A DNA stretch of 17,811 nucleotides from Peptococcaceae bacterium UBA7185 (GTDB lineage Bacteria > Bacillota > Peptococcia > Peptococcales > Peptococcaceae). Position numbers and translations under genes: made by a program. A model generated the notes under the pieces. The model worked only from the letters and a program-made list of their open reading frames with translations, was not told the DNA's origin and ran no database searches. This document shows positions 6,379 to 12,818 of the stretch, piece by piece; the first letter of the stretch is position 1, and the number at the start of each line of letters is the position of its first letter. The stretch lies in the NCBI GenBank assembly GCA_002491065.1, contig DKVF01000052.1, positions 1 through 17,811 of the forward strand. Reading direction: 5' to 3'.

Positions 6379-7785
6379 CTACGCCAGTTCATAAGGCTGC
6401 AATACCAGTTTGATTGCCCAGGCAGGTACCTTGGGACTGCTGTAATCATCCTGCACAAAAACAAAAGCCGTTTTGTAACGGGGTTGTTGTTCGGGGAAGA
6501 TCCCCTGGCCGTCAGTAAAATAAATCATTCCTTTCAAATTTGTAAAATGATGATCCCGAATTAGTTCCTCCACACGGCGAAACACCGGACGAAAATCCGT
6601 ACCGCCAGAGCCTTTCAGCTGCATTGTCGCCAAATAACGGTCAAACTCCTCTTTTGAAGTAATTTGTACATCTTCCTGAATCACTGCATCGCATTGCATG
6701 ATGTGCAGATTGATCTTGGTAAAAAAATTCTCCTGCTGCATTAAAATATTATAGGTTTTCTGTACAAAACACTGTACCTGTTCTCCACTCACCGAGCCTG
6801 ATGTGTCAATGGCAATCACAAACTCTTTGATTCGTTTGACATCTTTATACTCCAACGGTTCAATCAAAGGCACATTTTTATAAAGCTCCAGACCATAGGT
6901 GTAAAATACATAGTCAAACTCATCGTCATTGACCTGCATTACCTCTCCCAGCGCAGCAAATTTTTGCAAAAATGCTGCATAGTCATACCGCTCTCTGTTT
7001 ACCGCTGCCAAATTCTGCATCAGGCCCAAAGCCCTGTCCCCAGTACTTTTAGAAAAGGTTTCCAGATCGATTTCTATTTGCTGGGCAATCTGCTCCCATT
7101 GTTCCTTCAGCTGCTTTCTCGCCTGCGCCATGCGGTCAATGGCATCATTGTCCGGATCTGCGCCGACAGCACCTTCCTTGTCCGATTCTGCCTCTTCCGT
7201 AGAGCTGCGCTCTCCCTGTTCATTCCATTCATCTGTCACCGAAGCAATATACCAGGCATCATGCTCATCGGCCCAAAACAGCTTGGGCAACCGCACCATA
7301 TCCTCCTCACCAGGCTGATGCCGCAAAAGATAATGATAAACCTTCTCCGCCGTAAGCTGTCCTACTGCTTGGCGAATGGGCAACAATACATGCTGCTGCG
7401 CTTCCTCTCTGGCCACCTGGGTGCAGGATACGCCCAGCTCTGTAATCATATTTTCTACTGCCATATCGCAGGCCAAACTCCATAACGGCTGATTCACCCG
7501 CAAATCCACATAAAAATGTTGAAAAATGCAATGCAGCACAACATGCAGATAACTGCGCACCGCCATATTTTTCTCTTTGGCATAGCAGTGAAGTATATAA
7601 ACTGGGTCATAAAGCATCCGCGTTCCATCCGTAGCTAAAGGCCATGTAGAAGGCAGCAGTTCCAGCCGACTCAACGAAGAATTGAGAAAACGCAGTTTTA
7701 CTGCCAGCGTATCTCGCGAAAATCGCATAACCTCTTGTGCCAGTTCCTCTATTTTTTCCACCTGTACACAATCCGGCACGATCAT
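6379..7785 (-). CDS. DUF2201-type protein: degenerate zincin-like domain plus VWA domain
   Basis: This 468-aa protein has two parts. Residues about 20-130 resemble the 'putative metallopeptidase' N-terminal DUF2201 domain, with H81-V-V-L-H85, H90 and a later WSLACDMAVEN segment. The Glu expected in HExxH is Val, so peptidase activity looks lost. The C-terminal VWA-like domain has a complete MIDAS: D327-T-S329-G-S331, T396 in GSGGTD and D425 in YFTDG. An acidic linker (about 197-217) and helical segment join them. I choose ATG 7785 because GAGGTG lies 8 nt before it; a GTG at 7794 is an alternative start. It is first gene of the operon with the MoxR ATPase, the usual partner of VWA proteins, and likely acts as the metal-dependent binding arm of that machine. 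Confidence 0.85.
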   Translation of the reverse strand: MIVPDCVQVEKIEELAQEVMRFSRDTLAVKLRFLNSSLSRLELLPSTWPLATDGTRMLYDPVYILHCYAKEKNMAVRSYLHVVLHCIFQHFYVDLRVNQPLWSLACDMAVENMITELGVSCTQVAREEAQQHVLLPIRQAVGQLTAEKVYHYLLRHQPGEEDMVRLPKLFWADEHDAWYIASVTDEWNEQGERSSTEEAESDKEGAVGADPDNDAIDRMAQARKQLKEQWEQIAQQIEIDLETFSKSTGDRALGLMQNLAAVNRERYDYAAFLQKFAALGEVMQVNDDEFDYVFYTYGLELYKNVPLIEPLEYKDVKRIKEFVIAIDTSGSVSGEQVQCFVQKTYNILMQQENFFTKINLHIMQCDAVIQEDVQITSKEEFDRYLATMQLKGSGGTDFRPVFRRVEELIRDHHFTNLKGMIYFTDGQGIFPEQQPRYKTAFVFVQDDYSSPKVPAWAIKLVLQPYELA

Positions 7786-7834
7786 CAGCAACACCTCTTT
7801 CTCCCATAAAGATTCTTTCTTGTTTCATACCCCA

Positions 7835-7863
7835 ATTATTCACTTTCTATTACAACTTTCCAA
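7835..7863 (-). promoter_or_regulatory. Promoter candidate for the VWA-MoxR-LRR operon
   Basis: TTGGAA (7858-7863) and AATAAT (7835-7840) are separated by exactly 17 bp on the - strand, matching 4/6 and 5/6 of the sigma-A consensus. Transcription would start near 7828, about 43 nt before the VWA start. Confidence 0.45.
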
Positions 7864-7882
7864 CACGAAATGAAAAAGAGTG

Positions 7883-7898
7883 TGTTTTGTTCAAAACA
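7883..7898. promoter_or_regulatory. 16-bp palindrome upstream of the VWA promoter
   Basis: TGTTTTG-TT-CAAAACA is a perfect 7-bp inverted repeat with a 2-bp centre. It lies about 20 bp upstream of the -35 box of the VWA-MoxR-LRR operon. The position suits an activator or repressor site. The binding protein is unknown; the adjacent XRE-like regulator is one candidate. Confidence 0.4.
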
Positions 7899-7956
7899 TA
7901 ACATTTAAATATTCTATATATTCAAAAAACGGCTTCTGCCCTGTCATCACCTGCCT

Positions 7957-7986
7957 CCATTCGCTAAAATCAATTTTATCGAATGG
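7957..7986. repeat. 14-bp inverted repeat between XRE-like gene and VWA operon
   Basis: Arms 7957-7970 and 7973-7986 match in 13 of 14 pairs around a 2-bp centre (CCATTCG at the outer ends). There is no T tail on either side and the centre is too tight for a good RNA hairpin loop, so a protein-binding site is more likely than a terminator. It lies 30 bp after the end of the XRE-like gene. Confidence 0.5.
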
Positions 7987-8016
7987 AGATAGCACAAAAG
8001 AACATCCGCCGTTTTT

Positions 8017-8277
8017 TTAACTATTATAAGTTTCCTGTGCTGTCACATTGCGCATTACCCTCAAAAATTGCAATACCTCGTCATCGGAAAGCAACGCCAA
8101 CAGCAAAACCAGAGCAGCAGCCGAAAATGTATATTCTTCATTTTTCAGCCTGTTATAATTTCGCGCCGTCATATGCAGACATGCGGCCATCCGTTCCTGT
8201 GTATATCGTTGCTTCATACGATATTGCTCTGCTAGCTGAAATAAATATGGTCTAAACATAACTGTATAGGAATGCAT
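8017..8277 (-). CDS. Small XRE/HTH-type putative regulator
   Basis: An 86-aa protein whose middle (about residues 18-70) fits a helix-turn-helix of the XRE/Cro type: YRMKQRYTQERMAACLHMTA followed by a recognition-helix-like RNYNRLKNEE segment and a hydrophobic helix. It has no second domain, so no ligand can be guessed. ATG 8277 follows AAGGAG with a rather long 11-nt spacing. It lies between mqo and the VWA-MoxR-LRR operon, all on the - strand, 231 bp upstream of the VWA start. This makes it a plausible local regulator, but the sequence does not prove that. The gene is short and the family fit is by eye, so it is less certain than its neighbours. Confidence 0.6.
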   Translation of the reverse strand: MHSYTVMFRPYLFQLAEQYRMKQRYTQERMAACLHMTARNYNRLKNEEYTFSAAALVLLLALLSDDEVLQFLRVMRNVTAQETYNS

Positions 8278-8312
8278 GATCGTATCTTCTCCTTTTTTAA
8301 TAACCTATGGAG

Positions 8313-8341
8313 ATTATACTTTCTTCCTAACCACGAGAACA
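8313..8341 (-). promoter_or_regulatory. Promoter candidate for the XRE-like gene
   Basis: A perfect TATAAT (8313-8318, - strand) lies 36 nt upstream of the start at 8277. The -35 position at 17 bp (TGTTCT, 8336-8341) is weak. Confidence 0.4.
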
Positions 8342-8431
8342 GGTAGCGCTCTCCTGCTTTTCAAAAGTCCCTTGTGAAATCCTGTTCCGCAAGCAGTTAT
8401 CCTATCCCTATTTATATCTGTATTCCTTTTT

Positions 8432-8453
8432 TCTTGTCAAATATGCAAAGCTA
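8432..8453 (-). terminator. Weak hairpin after mqo
   Basis: On the - strand TCAAATA and TATTTGA form a 7-bp AT-only stem with an 8-nt loop just after the mqo stop. No T tail follows, so it is a poor intrinsic terminator and may be chance in AT-rich DNA. Confidence 0.2.
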
Positions 8454-8466
8454 TTTGAAAGTAACC

Positions 8467-9945
8467 TTATTTTAAACCTAACGCCCTAGCTGTGCTGCGC
8501 TCTATTTCTCGGAACAATTCAGGATTTTCCTCCAAAGAAATACCGTAAGAAGGAATCATTTCTTTAATTTTAGGCTGCCACTGCACAAACTCCTGTGGGA
8601 AGCAGCGACTCAATACATTCAGCATAGCGTGCACTGCTGTGGATGCCCCTGGAGAAGCACCTAACAATGCAGCTACCGTACCATCCGCAGAAGTCACTAC
8701 CTCTGTGCCAAATTGTAAGGTGCCCTTGCCGCCTTCCTTGGTTTCCTTGATCACCTGTACTCGCTGACCTGCCACCAACAGCTCCCAATCTTCCAGCTTT
8801 GCTGTAGGCACAAAGACCTGCAGTTCTTTCAAACGTTGCTTGTCTGTTAAAAGCAATTGCTGAATCAAATATTTTTCCAGACCGAACTCCTTTAACCCTG
8901 ACATAATCATATTTAAGAGATTGTGCGGTTTGATGGACAAAAATAAATCCAGTAAAGAACCGTTTTTCAGGAATTTCGGTGAAAATCCGGCAAACGGTCC
9001 AAAGAGTAAGGATTCTTCGCCATTGATATATCGCGTATCTAAATGGGGAACGGACATAGGCGGCGCACCCACTTTGGCCTTACTATATACCTTGGCATGA
9101 TGCCGTTTTACGATTTCCGGATCCTTGCAGACCATAAATAAACCGCTGATAGGGAATCCGCCGATCCCCTTTCCTTCAGAGATCCCTGATTTCTGCAAAA
9201 TAGGCAGACTGCCGCCGCCGGCTCCGATAAAGACAAGTTTGGCGACATGGGTTTCTATACGCGGACTTTTTCCATTACGCACTTTCAATTCCCACAAACC
9301 GTCACCGTTGCGTTTCATATCCTTTACATTGCAATTGTAGCGCACAGTAACGCCCTGTTCCTGCAAATTGCCAATCAACATACGTGTTAATGCGCCAAAA
9401 TTTACATCTGTACCCATTTCGCTACGTGTAGCCGCAATAGGATCGCTGCTGGTATGCCCGTCCATAATGAGAGGTACCCATTCTGTCAGTTTTTCTCTGT
9501 CTTCAGTATATTCTATTCCCTGAAACAGAGGGTTTTTCGATAACGCCTCATAGCGTTTGCGTAAAAATTTTACATTTTTCTCCCCTTCCACCAAACTCAT
9601 ATGGGGAACTGACATAATAAAATCATGGGGATCCTGCAATAAATTTTTCCCAACCAAATAAGACCAAAACTGACGGGATAGCTGAAACTGCTCATTAATC
9701 CGCACAGCCTTGGAAATATCCATGGTGCCATCCTTCTTCTCCACAGTATAATTCAATTCACATAATGCGTTATGTCCCGTACCTGCATTATTCCATTCAT
9801 TGGTACTTTCTGCACCGGCTTCCGATAATTTTTCAAAAATTGTGATATTCCACTCTGGCGCCAATTCTTTCAGCATGGCTCCCAATGTGGCGCTCATAAT
9901 TCCGGCGCCAATCAAAACCACATCGCTTTGCCCGTCTTTTTTCAT
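8467..9945 (-). CDS. mqo: Malate:quinone oxidoreductase
   Basis: A 492-aa FAD enzyme of the Mqo family that oxidises malate to oxaloacetate and passes electrons to the quinone pool at the inner face of the membrane. It has the dinucleotide-binding motif GAGIMSATLG (13-22), the family segment AESTNEWNNAGTGHNALCEL shortly after, and the C-terminal LLGASPGASTAVHAML. Length fits the family (about 490-500 aa). I prefer ATG 9945 (MKKDGQ) because it starts right before the FAD domain like other family members; ATG 9981 adds 12 residues, and neither has a strong ribosome site. It is monocistronic, facing away from the Bce module. In an anaerobe it may feed menaquinone for fumarate respiration or work in reverse with help of other enzymes; that is inference. 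Confidence 0.92.
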   Translation of the reverse strand: MKKDGQSDVVLIGAGIMSATLGAMLKELAPEWNITIFEKLSEAGAESTNEWNNAGTGHNALCELNYTVEKKDGTMDISKAVRINEQFQLSRQFWSYLVGKNLLQDPHDFIMSVPHMSLVEGEKNVKFLRKRYEALSKNPLFQGIEYTEDREKLTEWVPLIMDGHTSSDPIAATRSEMGTDVNFGALTRMLIGNLQEQGVTVRYNCNVKDMKRNGDGLWELKVRNGKSPRIETHVAKLVFIGAGGGSLPILQKSGISEGKGIGGFPISGLFMVCKDPEIVKRHHAKVYSKAKVGAPPMSVPHLDTRYINGEESLLFGPFAGFSPKFLKNGSLLDLFLSIKPHNLLNMIMSGLKEFGLEKYLIQQLLLTDKQRLKELQVFVPTAKLEDWELLVAGQRVQVIKETKEGGKGTLQFGTEVVTSADGTVAALLGASPGASTAVHAMLNVLSRCFPQEFVQWQPKIKEMIPSYGISLEENPELFREIERSTARALGLK

Positions 9946-10038
9946 GCTCCACTCATTCCTTCTAAAAAGATTAAACATCATGATTTGTTATCGTTCCTAC
10001 TACTGCCACCTTGATAAAAAACCATTTTACAGTTCTTT

Positions 10039-10067
10039 ATCTTACTACATTTTTTTTCCCTTGTAAA
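10039..10067 (-). promoter_or_regulatory. Promoter candidate for mqo
   Basis: TTTACA (10062-10067) and TAAGAT (10039-10044) lie 17 bp apart on -, with 5/6 and 4/6 consensus matches. The leader to the mqo start is about 60-90 nt depending on the start chosen. Apart from this promoter and the one at 10190, I see nothing else in the 9946-10278 gap. Confidence 0.45.
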
Positions 10068-10189
10068 TGAGAAAGTCATGTCAAAATTCCTATTTCTCAA
10101 TTCTGAAAACGCGAAAACAAGCGAATTTTCCAAACATATTTTCAACATTGGCATTTATTCTGCTGTTGATGGCGTTCTCTTCCTTTGCA

Positions 10190-10198
10190 TGCTATAAT
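10190..10198 (+). promoter_or_regulatory. Extended -10 promoter for the Bce-type two-component genes
   Basis: TGC-TATAAT is a perfect extended -10 element; no -35 box at the normal distance. Transcription would start near 10205, leaving a 74-nt leader before the response regulator. Confidence 0.5.
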
Positions 10199-10214
10199 AA
10201 GCAAAGAAAAAACA

Positions 10215-10237
10215 TTGCAGGAGGACAAAATCTGCAA
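10215..10237 (+). repeat. Small hairpin in the response-regulator leader
   Basis: TTGCAG (10215-10220) and CTGCAA (10232-10237) form a 6-bp stem whose loop side starts with GAGGA, so an AGGAGG sequence is partly buried. No ATG follows this AGGAGG, and the gene has its own AAGGAG near 10268. It may be chance. Confidence 0.25.
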
Positions 10238-10278
10238 GACCTATACGTTCTCCATCATTTCACACAAGGAGCAACAAT

Positions 10279-10950
10279 ATGTATCGTATCTTACTGATTG
10301 AAGATGATTTTGCCTTAGCGCAAATCATGAAAAAACAAATCGAGCCATGGGGCAACGAGGTTCGGCTGATCACCGACTTTCAAAACGTCATGCCTATCTT
10401 TATCGAATATCGTCCCCATTTGGTTCTGGTGGATATCATGCTGCCATTTTTCAATGGTTACCATTGGTGCAGCGAAATCCGAAAAATCTCCAATGTACCG
10501 GTTGTATTTATCTCTTCGGCGTCTGACAACATGAACATTGTTATGGCAATGAATATGGGCGGGGATGATTTTATCCCCAAACCGGTAGAGCCAAATGTCA
10601 TGAATGCAAAGCTTCAGGCAATTCTCCGGCGGGCATACAATATGACAAGTACCGCTCCGGTATTGGAGCATCGGGGAGCGATTGTGAACCTCAGCGACAA
10701 CACACTAATCTTCGAGGGAAAAAAAATAGAACTGACCAAAAATGAGTTTCGTATATTGCAGACATTAATGGAGAACAAAGGAAAAATCGTCAGCCGTGAT
10801 ACCCTGATGATGAAGCTCTGGCAGGATGATTGTTATGTAGAAGAAAATACCTTGACAGTCAATGTCACAAGACTGCGCAAAAAATTAGAGAAGGCCGGTC
10901 TCTGTGATTTTATTGCCACAAAGGTGGGAAGCGGGTATATCATTTCATGA
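10279..10950 (+). CDS. OmpR-family response regulator, BceR type
   Basis: A 223-aa response regulator. The receiver domain (1-120) has acidic pocket E8/D9/D10, phospho-acceptor D52 in VLVDIMLP, S79/S80 and K101 in PKP. A winged-helix OmpR/PhoB DNA-binding domain follows (about 125-223: ELTKNEFRILQTLMEN, then VNVTRLRKKLEKAG). ATG 10279 has AAGGAG 8 nt upstream. It overlaps the kinase gene by 4 bp (ATGA) and lies before a BceAB-type ABC transporter, which fixes its type: it should activate the transporter promoter when the kinase signals peptide antibiotics. The inverted repeat at 11951-11964 is its likely operator. Confidence 0.92.
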   Translation: MYRILLIEDDFALAQIMKKQIEPWGNEVRLITDFQNVMPIFIEYRPHLVLVDIMLPFFNGYHWCSEIRKISNVPVVFISSASDNMNIVMAMNMGGDDFIPKPVEPNVMNAKLQAILRRAYNMTSTAPVLEHRGAIVNLSDNTLIFEGKKIELTKNEFRILQTLMENKGKIVSRDTLMMKLWQDDCYVEENTLTVNVTRLRKKLEKAGLCDFIATKVGSGYIIS

Positions 10951-11939
10951 AAAAACAATTATGTTTCTTTTTTAAAGAAAAACGATATGTACTATTGCTT
11001 TTTTGTCTGTTTTTCATACTCTTTGCCTTGGTCTATAACCTATACGCCATAAGATGGGAAGCATATTTTTATGCATTCGCTCTGTGTGTCTCTGTTGGTC
11101 TGATACTGCTGACGATTCAATTGCTTCGCTTTTTAAGCAGCCATAGAGAACGGCAGATAAAAATTTCATCTATTGAACAGGATTATGAAACCCTTTCCGC
11201 GCCAAAAACATTGCTTGAGCAGGATTATCAGAAAATGGTGGCTATACTAGGGCGCCGTTGTCAGGAATTGTCCACCGCATATCAAACTGAGCGGCAGGAC
11301 AGCCTGGACTACTATACCACCTGGGCTCACCAAATCAAAACTCCAATCACAGTCATGCAGATGATCCTAAAAGCCGAGGACACCGAGGAACACCAGATGC
11401 TGTCGGCGGAGCTGTTCCGTATCGAGCAGTATGTAGAAATGGTACTGAGCTATATCAGGCTGGGCAGTGAGACCAATGATTTCGTTTTTGAGGAATTTTC
11501 ACTGGATGAATTGATTCGTCAGAGCATCCGCAAATATGCCCCCCAATTTATCCGCAAAAAAATCAGACTAAATTATGAGCCAACTGAGGCAACGGTACTA
11601 ACTGACGAAAAATGGCTCTGCTTTATCTTGGAACAGCTGCTGTCCAATGCAGTCAAGTACACCTACCAGGGAAGTGTGGCCATTTCTGTTTCTCCCCAAA
11701 AGGTGTTGACCATCCAAGACAGCGGTATAGGCATTGCTTCCGAGGACTTACCGAGAATCTTTGAAAAAGGCTTCACCGGCTATAATGGCCGTACCGACAA
11801 AAAATCAACCGGTTTGGGGCTATACTTGAGCAAACAGGCTGCAGATAAGCTGGGCATCCGGATTTCTGCAGCTTCGCAGCCAGGAAAGGGCACAACAATT
11901 TCCCTGGATTTGTCCTCAAAGGATCTGGAAATAGAATAA
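10947..11939 (+). CDS. Intramembrane-sensing histidine kinase, BceS type
   Basis: A 330-aa kinase with two membrane helices (about 13-34 and 40-62) and almost no extracellular loop, the mark of intramembrane-sensing kinases. The catalytic part has H128 in WAHQIKTPI (H box), N234 in LEQLLSNAVKYT (N box), D258-S-G-I-G (G1) and STGLGLYL near 287-294 (G2). These kinases do not sense drugs alone; the cognate Bce permease passes the flux signal. It is translationally coupled to the regulator gene (ATGA overlap). It precedes a hairpin terminator and the separate promoter of the transporter genes. Confidence 0.92.
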   Translation: MKKQLCFFFKEKRYVLLLFCLFFILFALVYNLYAIRWEAYFYAFALCVSVGLILLTIQLLRFLSSHRERQIKISSIEQDYETLSAPKTLLEQDYQKMVAILGRRCQELSTAYQTERQDSLDYYTTWAHQIKTPITVMQMILKAEDTEEHQMLSAELFRIEQYVEMVLSYIRLGSETNDFVFEEFSLDELIRQSIRKYAPQFIRKKIRLNYEPTEATVLTDEKWLCFILEQLLSNAVKYTYQGSVAISVSPQKVLTIQDSGIGIASEDLPRIFEKGFTGYNGRTDKKSTGLGLYLSKQAADKLGIRISAASQPGKGTTISLDLSSKDLEIE

Positions 11940-11950
11940 AAATCGCGACC

Positions 11951-11986
11951 TTACAAAAATGTCACATGCACAGGCCGAAATGTCAC
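11951..11986 (+). promoter_or_regulatory. Probable BceR-type operator
   Basis: TTACA-AAAA-TGTCA (11951-11964) is an imperfect 5-4-5 inverted repeat of the TNACA-N4-TGTNA kind described for BceR-like regulators. The half AAATGTCAC (11957-11965) recurs exactly at 11978-11986, 21 bp away, two helical turns. Both lie upstream of the transporter -10 at 12019, where an activator would sit. Confidence 0.55.
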
Positions 11987-12018
11987 CCCAATCAATGTTG
12001 GCATTTCGGCTCTTTTGT
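11974..12018 (+). terminator. Hairpin after kinase gene, overlapping transporter promoter
   Basis: GCCGAAATG (11974-11982) pairs perfectly with CATTTCGGC (12002-12010); inside it CCAA and TTGG can extend the stem. A T-rich tail (CTCTTTTGTT) follows. It can end the regulator/kinase transcript so that the transporter genes depend on their own promoter. The hairpin covers the -35 region of that promoter, so the same bases may serve both. Confidence 0.55.
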
Positions 12019-12024
12019 TAGAAT
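12016..12024 (+). promoter_or_regulatory. Extended -10 promoter of the ABC transporter genes
   Basis: TGT-TAGAAT is an extended -10 element (5/6 to TATAAT). TTGGCA upstream is spaced only 15 bp, so the promoter likely needs an activator, which fits the upstream operator. The ribosome site AAGGAGG (12039-12045) lies 8 nt before ATG 12054. Confidence 0.5.
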
Positions 12025-12053
12025 AGAGCCATCAAAACAAGGAGGTATGTTTC

Positions 12054-12818
12054 ATGGCATTCTTAGAAGTGAAAAGTCTGAAAAAAATTTATACTGCCCG
12101 TTTTAGTGGCAACCAAGTGCAGGCTCTGTCTAACGTGAATTTTTCAGTGGAGCAGGGAGAATATGTGGCGATTATGGGAGAATCGGGCTCCGGCAAGACG
12201 ACTCTGCTCAACATCCTGGCGGCGCTGGACCGTCCCACCAGCGGACAAATCTTTCTGAACGGCAAAGACCTTGGCGGTATTCGAGAAAAGGAGCTGGCAG
12301 CCTTTCGGCGGGAACATCTTGGATTTGTCTTTCAGGAATTCAATCTTTTGGACACCTTTTCCGTGAAAGATAATATCTTTCTGCCTTTGGTCCTCAGCGG
12401 AACCGGCTTAGCAGAAATGGAGAACCGGCTGAACTCCATCGTCCAGGAGCTTGGCATTGCCGATTTGCTGAACAAATATCCCTATGAGATTTCGGGAGGG
12501 CAAAAGCAGCGAGTCGCTGTTGCAAGAGCGTTGATCACCAAGCCCCAGATGATTTTAGCCGATGAACCAACAGGCGCTTTGGATTCGCGCTCAACGGATG
12601 ATTTACTGGAGACCTTCCGCAAAGTCAATGCACAGGGACAGACTATTCTGATGGTGACCCACTCGGTAAAAGCCGCCAGTCACGCCAATCGGGTGTTGTT
12701 TATCAAAGATGGGGAAGTATTTCATCAGCTTTACCGCGGAGAAGGAACCAACGAACAGCTCTACCAGAAAATTTCTGACACACTCACTGTGTTGGCGACA
12801 GGTGGTGAACAACGATGA
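12054..12818 (+). CDS. ABC transporter ATPase, BceA type
   Basis: A 254-aa ATPase of the peptide/MacB-like class. Walker A is GESGSGKT (42-49), the Q-loop is FVFQEFN (Q94), the signature is ISGGQKQR (146-153), Walker B is MILADEPT (166-173) and the switch His is in MVTHS. Its stop overlaps the permease start by 4 bp (ATGA). BceA drives BceB-type permeases, which free lipid II-cycle targets from antimicrobial peptides such as bacitracin, and supply the signal to the kinase. The exact drug range cannot be read from the ATPase. Confidence 0.93.
   Translation: MAFLEVKSLKKIYTARFSGNQVQALSNVNFSVEQGEYVAIMGESGSGKTTLLNILAALDRPTSGQIFLNGKDLGGIREKELAAFRREHLGFVFQEFNLLDTFSVKDNIFLPLVLSGTGLAEMENRLNSIVQELGIADLLNKYPYEISGGQKQRVAVARALITKPQMILADEPTGALDSRSTDDLLETFRKVNAQGQTILMVTHSVKAASHANRVLFIKDGEVFHQLYRGEGTNEQLYQKISDTLTVLATGGEQR

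Noticed and set aside
7957..7986. Terminator for the XRE-like gene
   Set aside because: The inverted repeat has only a 2-nt centre and no T run after it in either direction, so I list it as a possible binding site.
10215..10237. Leader peptide or riboswitch before the response regulator
   Set aside because: An AGGAGG is present but no start codon follows at suitable distance, and the single 6-bp stem is too small for a riboswitch.
10067..10297. 76-aa open frame on + before the response regulator
   Set aside because: It covers the promoters of mqo and of the regulator and overlaps the regulator start; no ribosome site.
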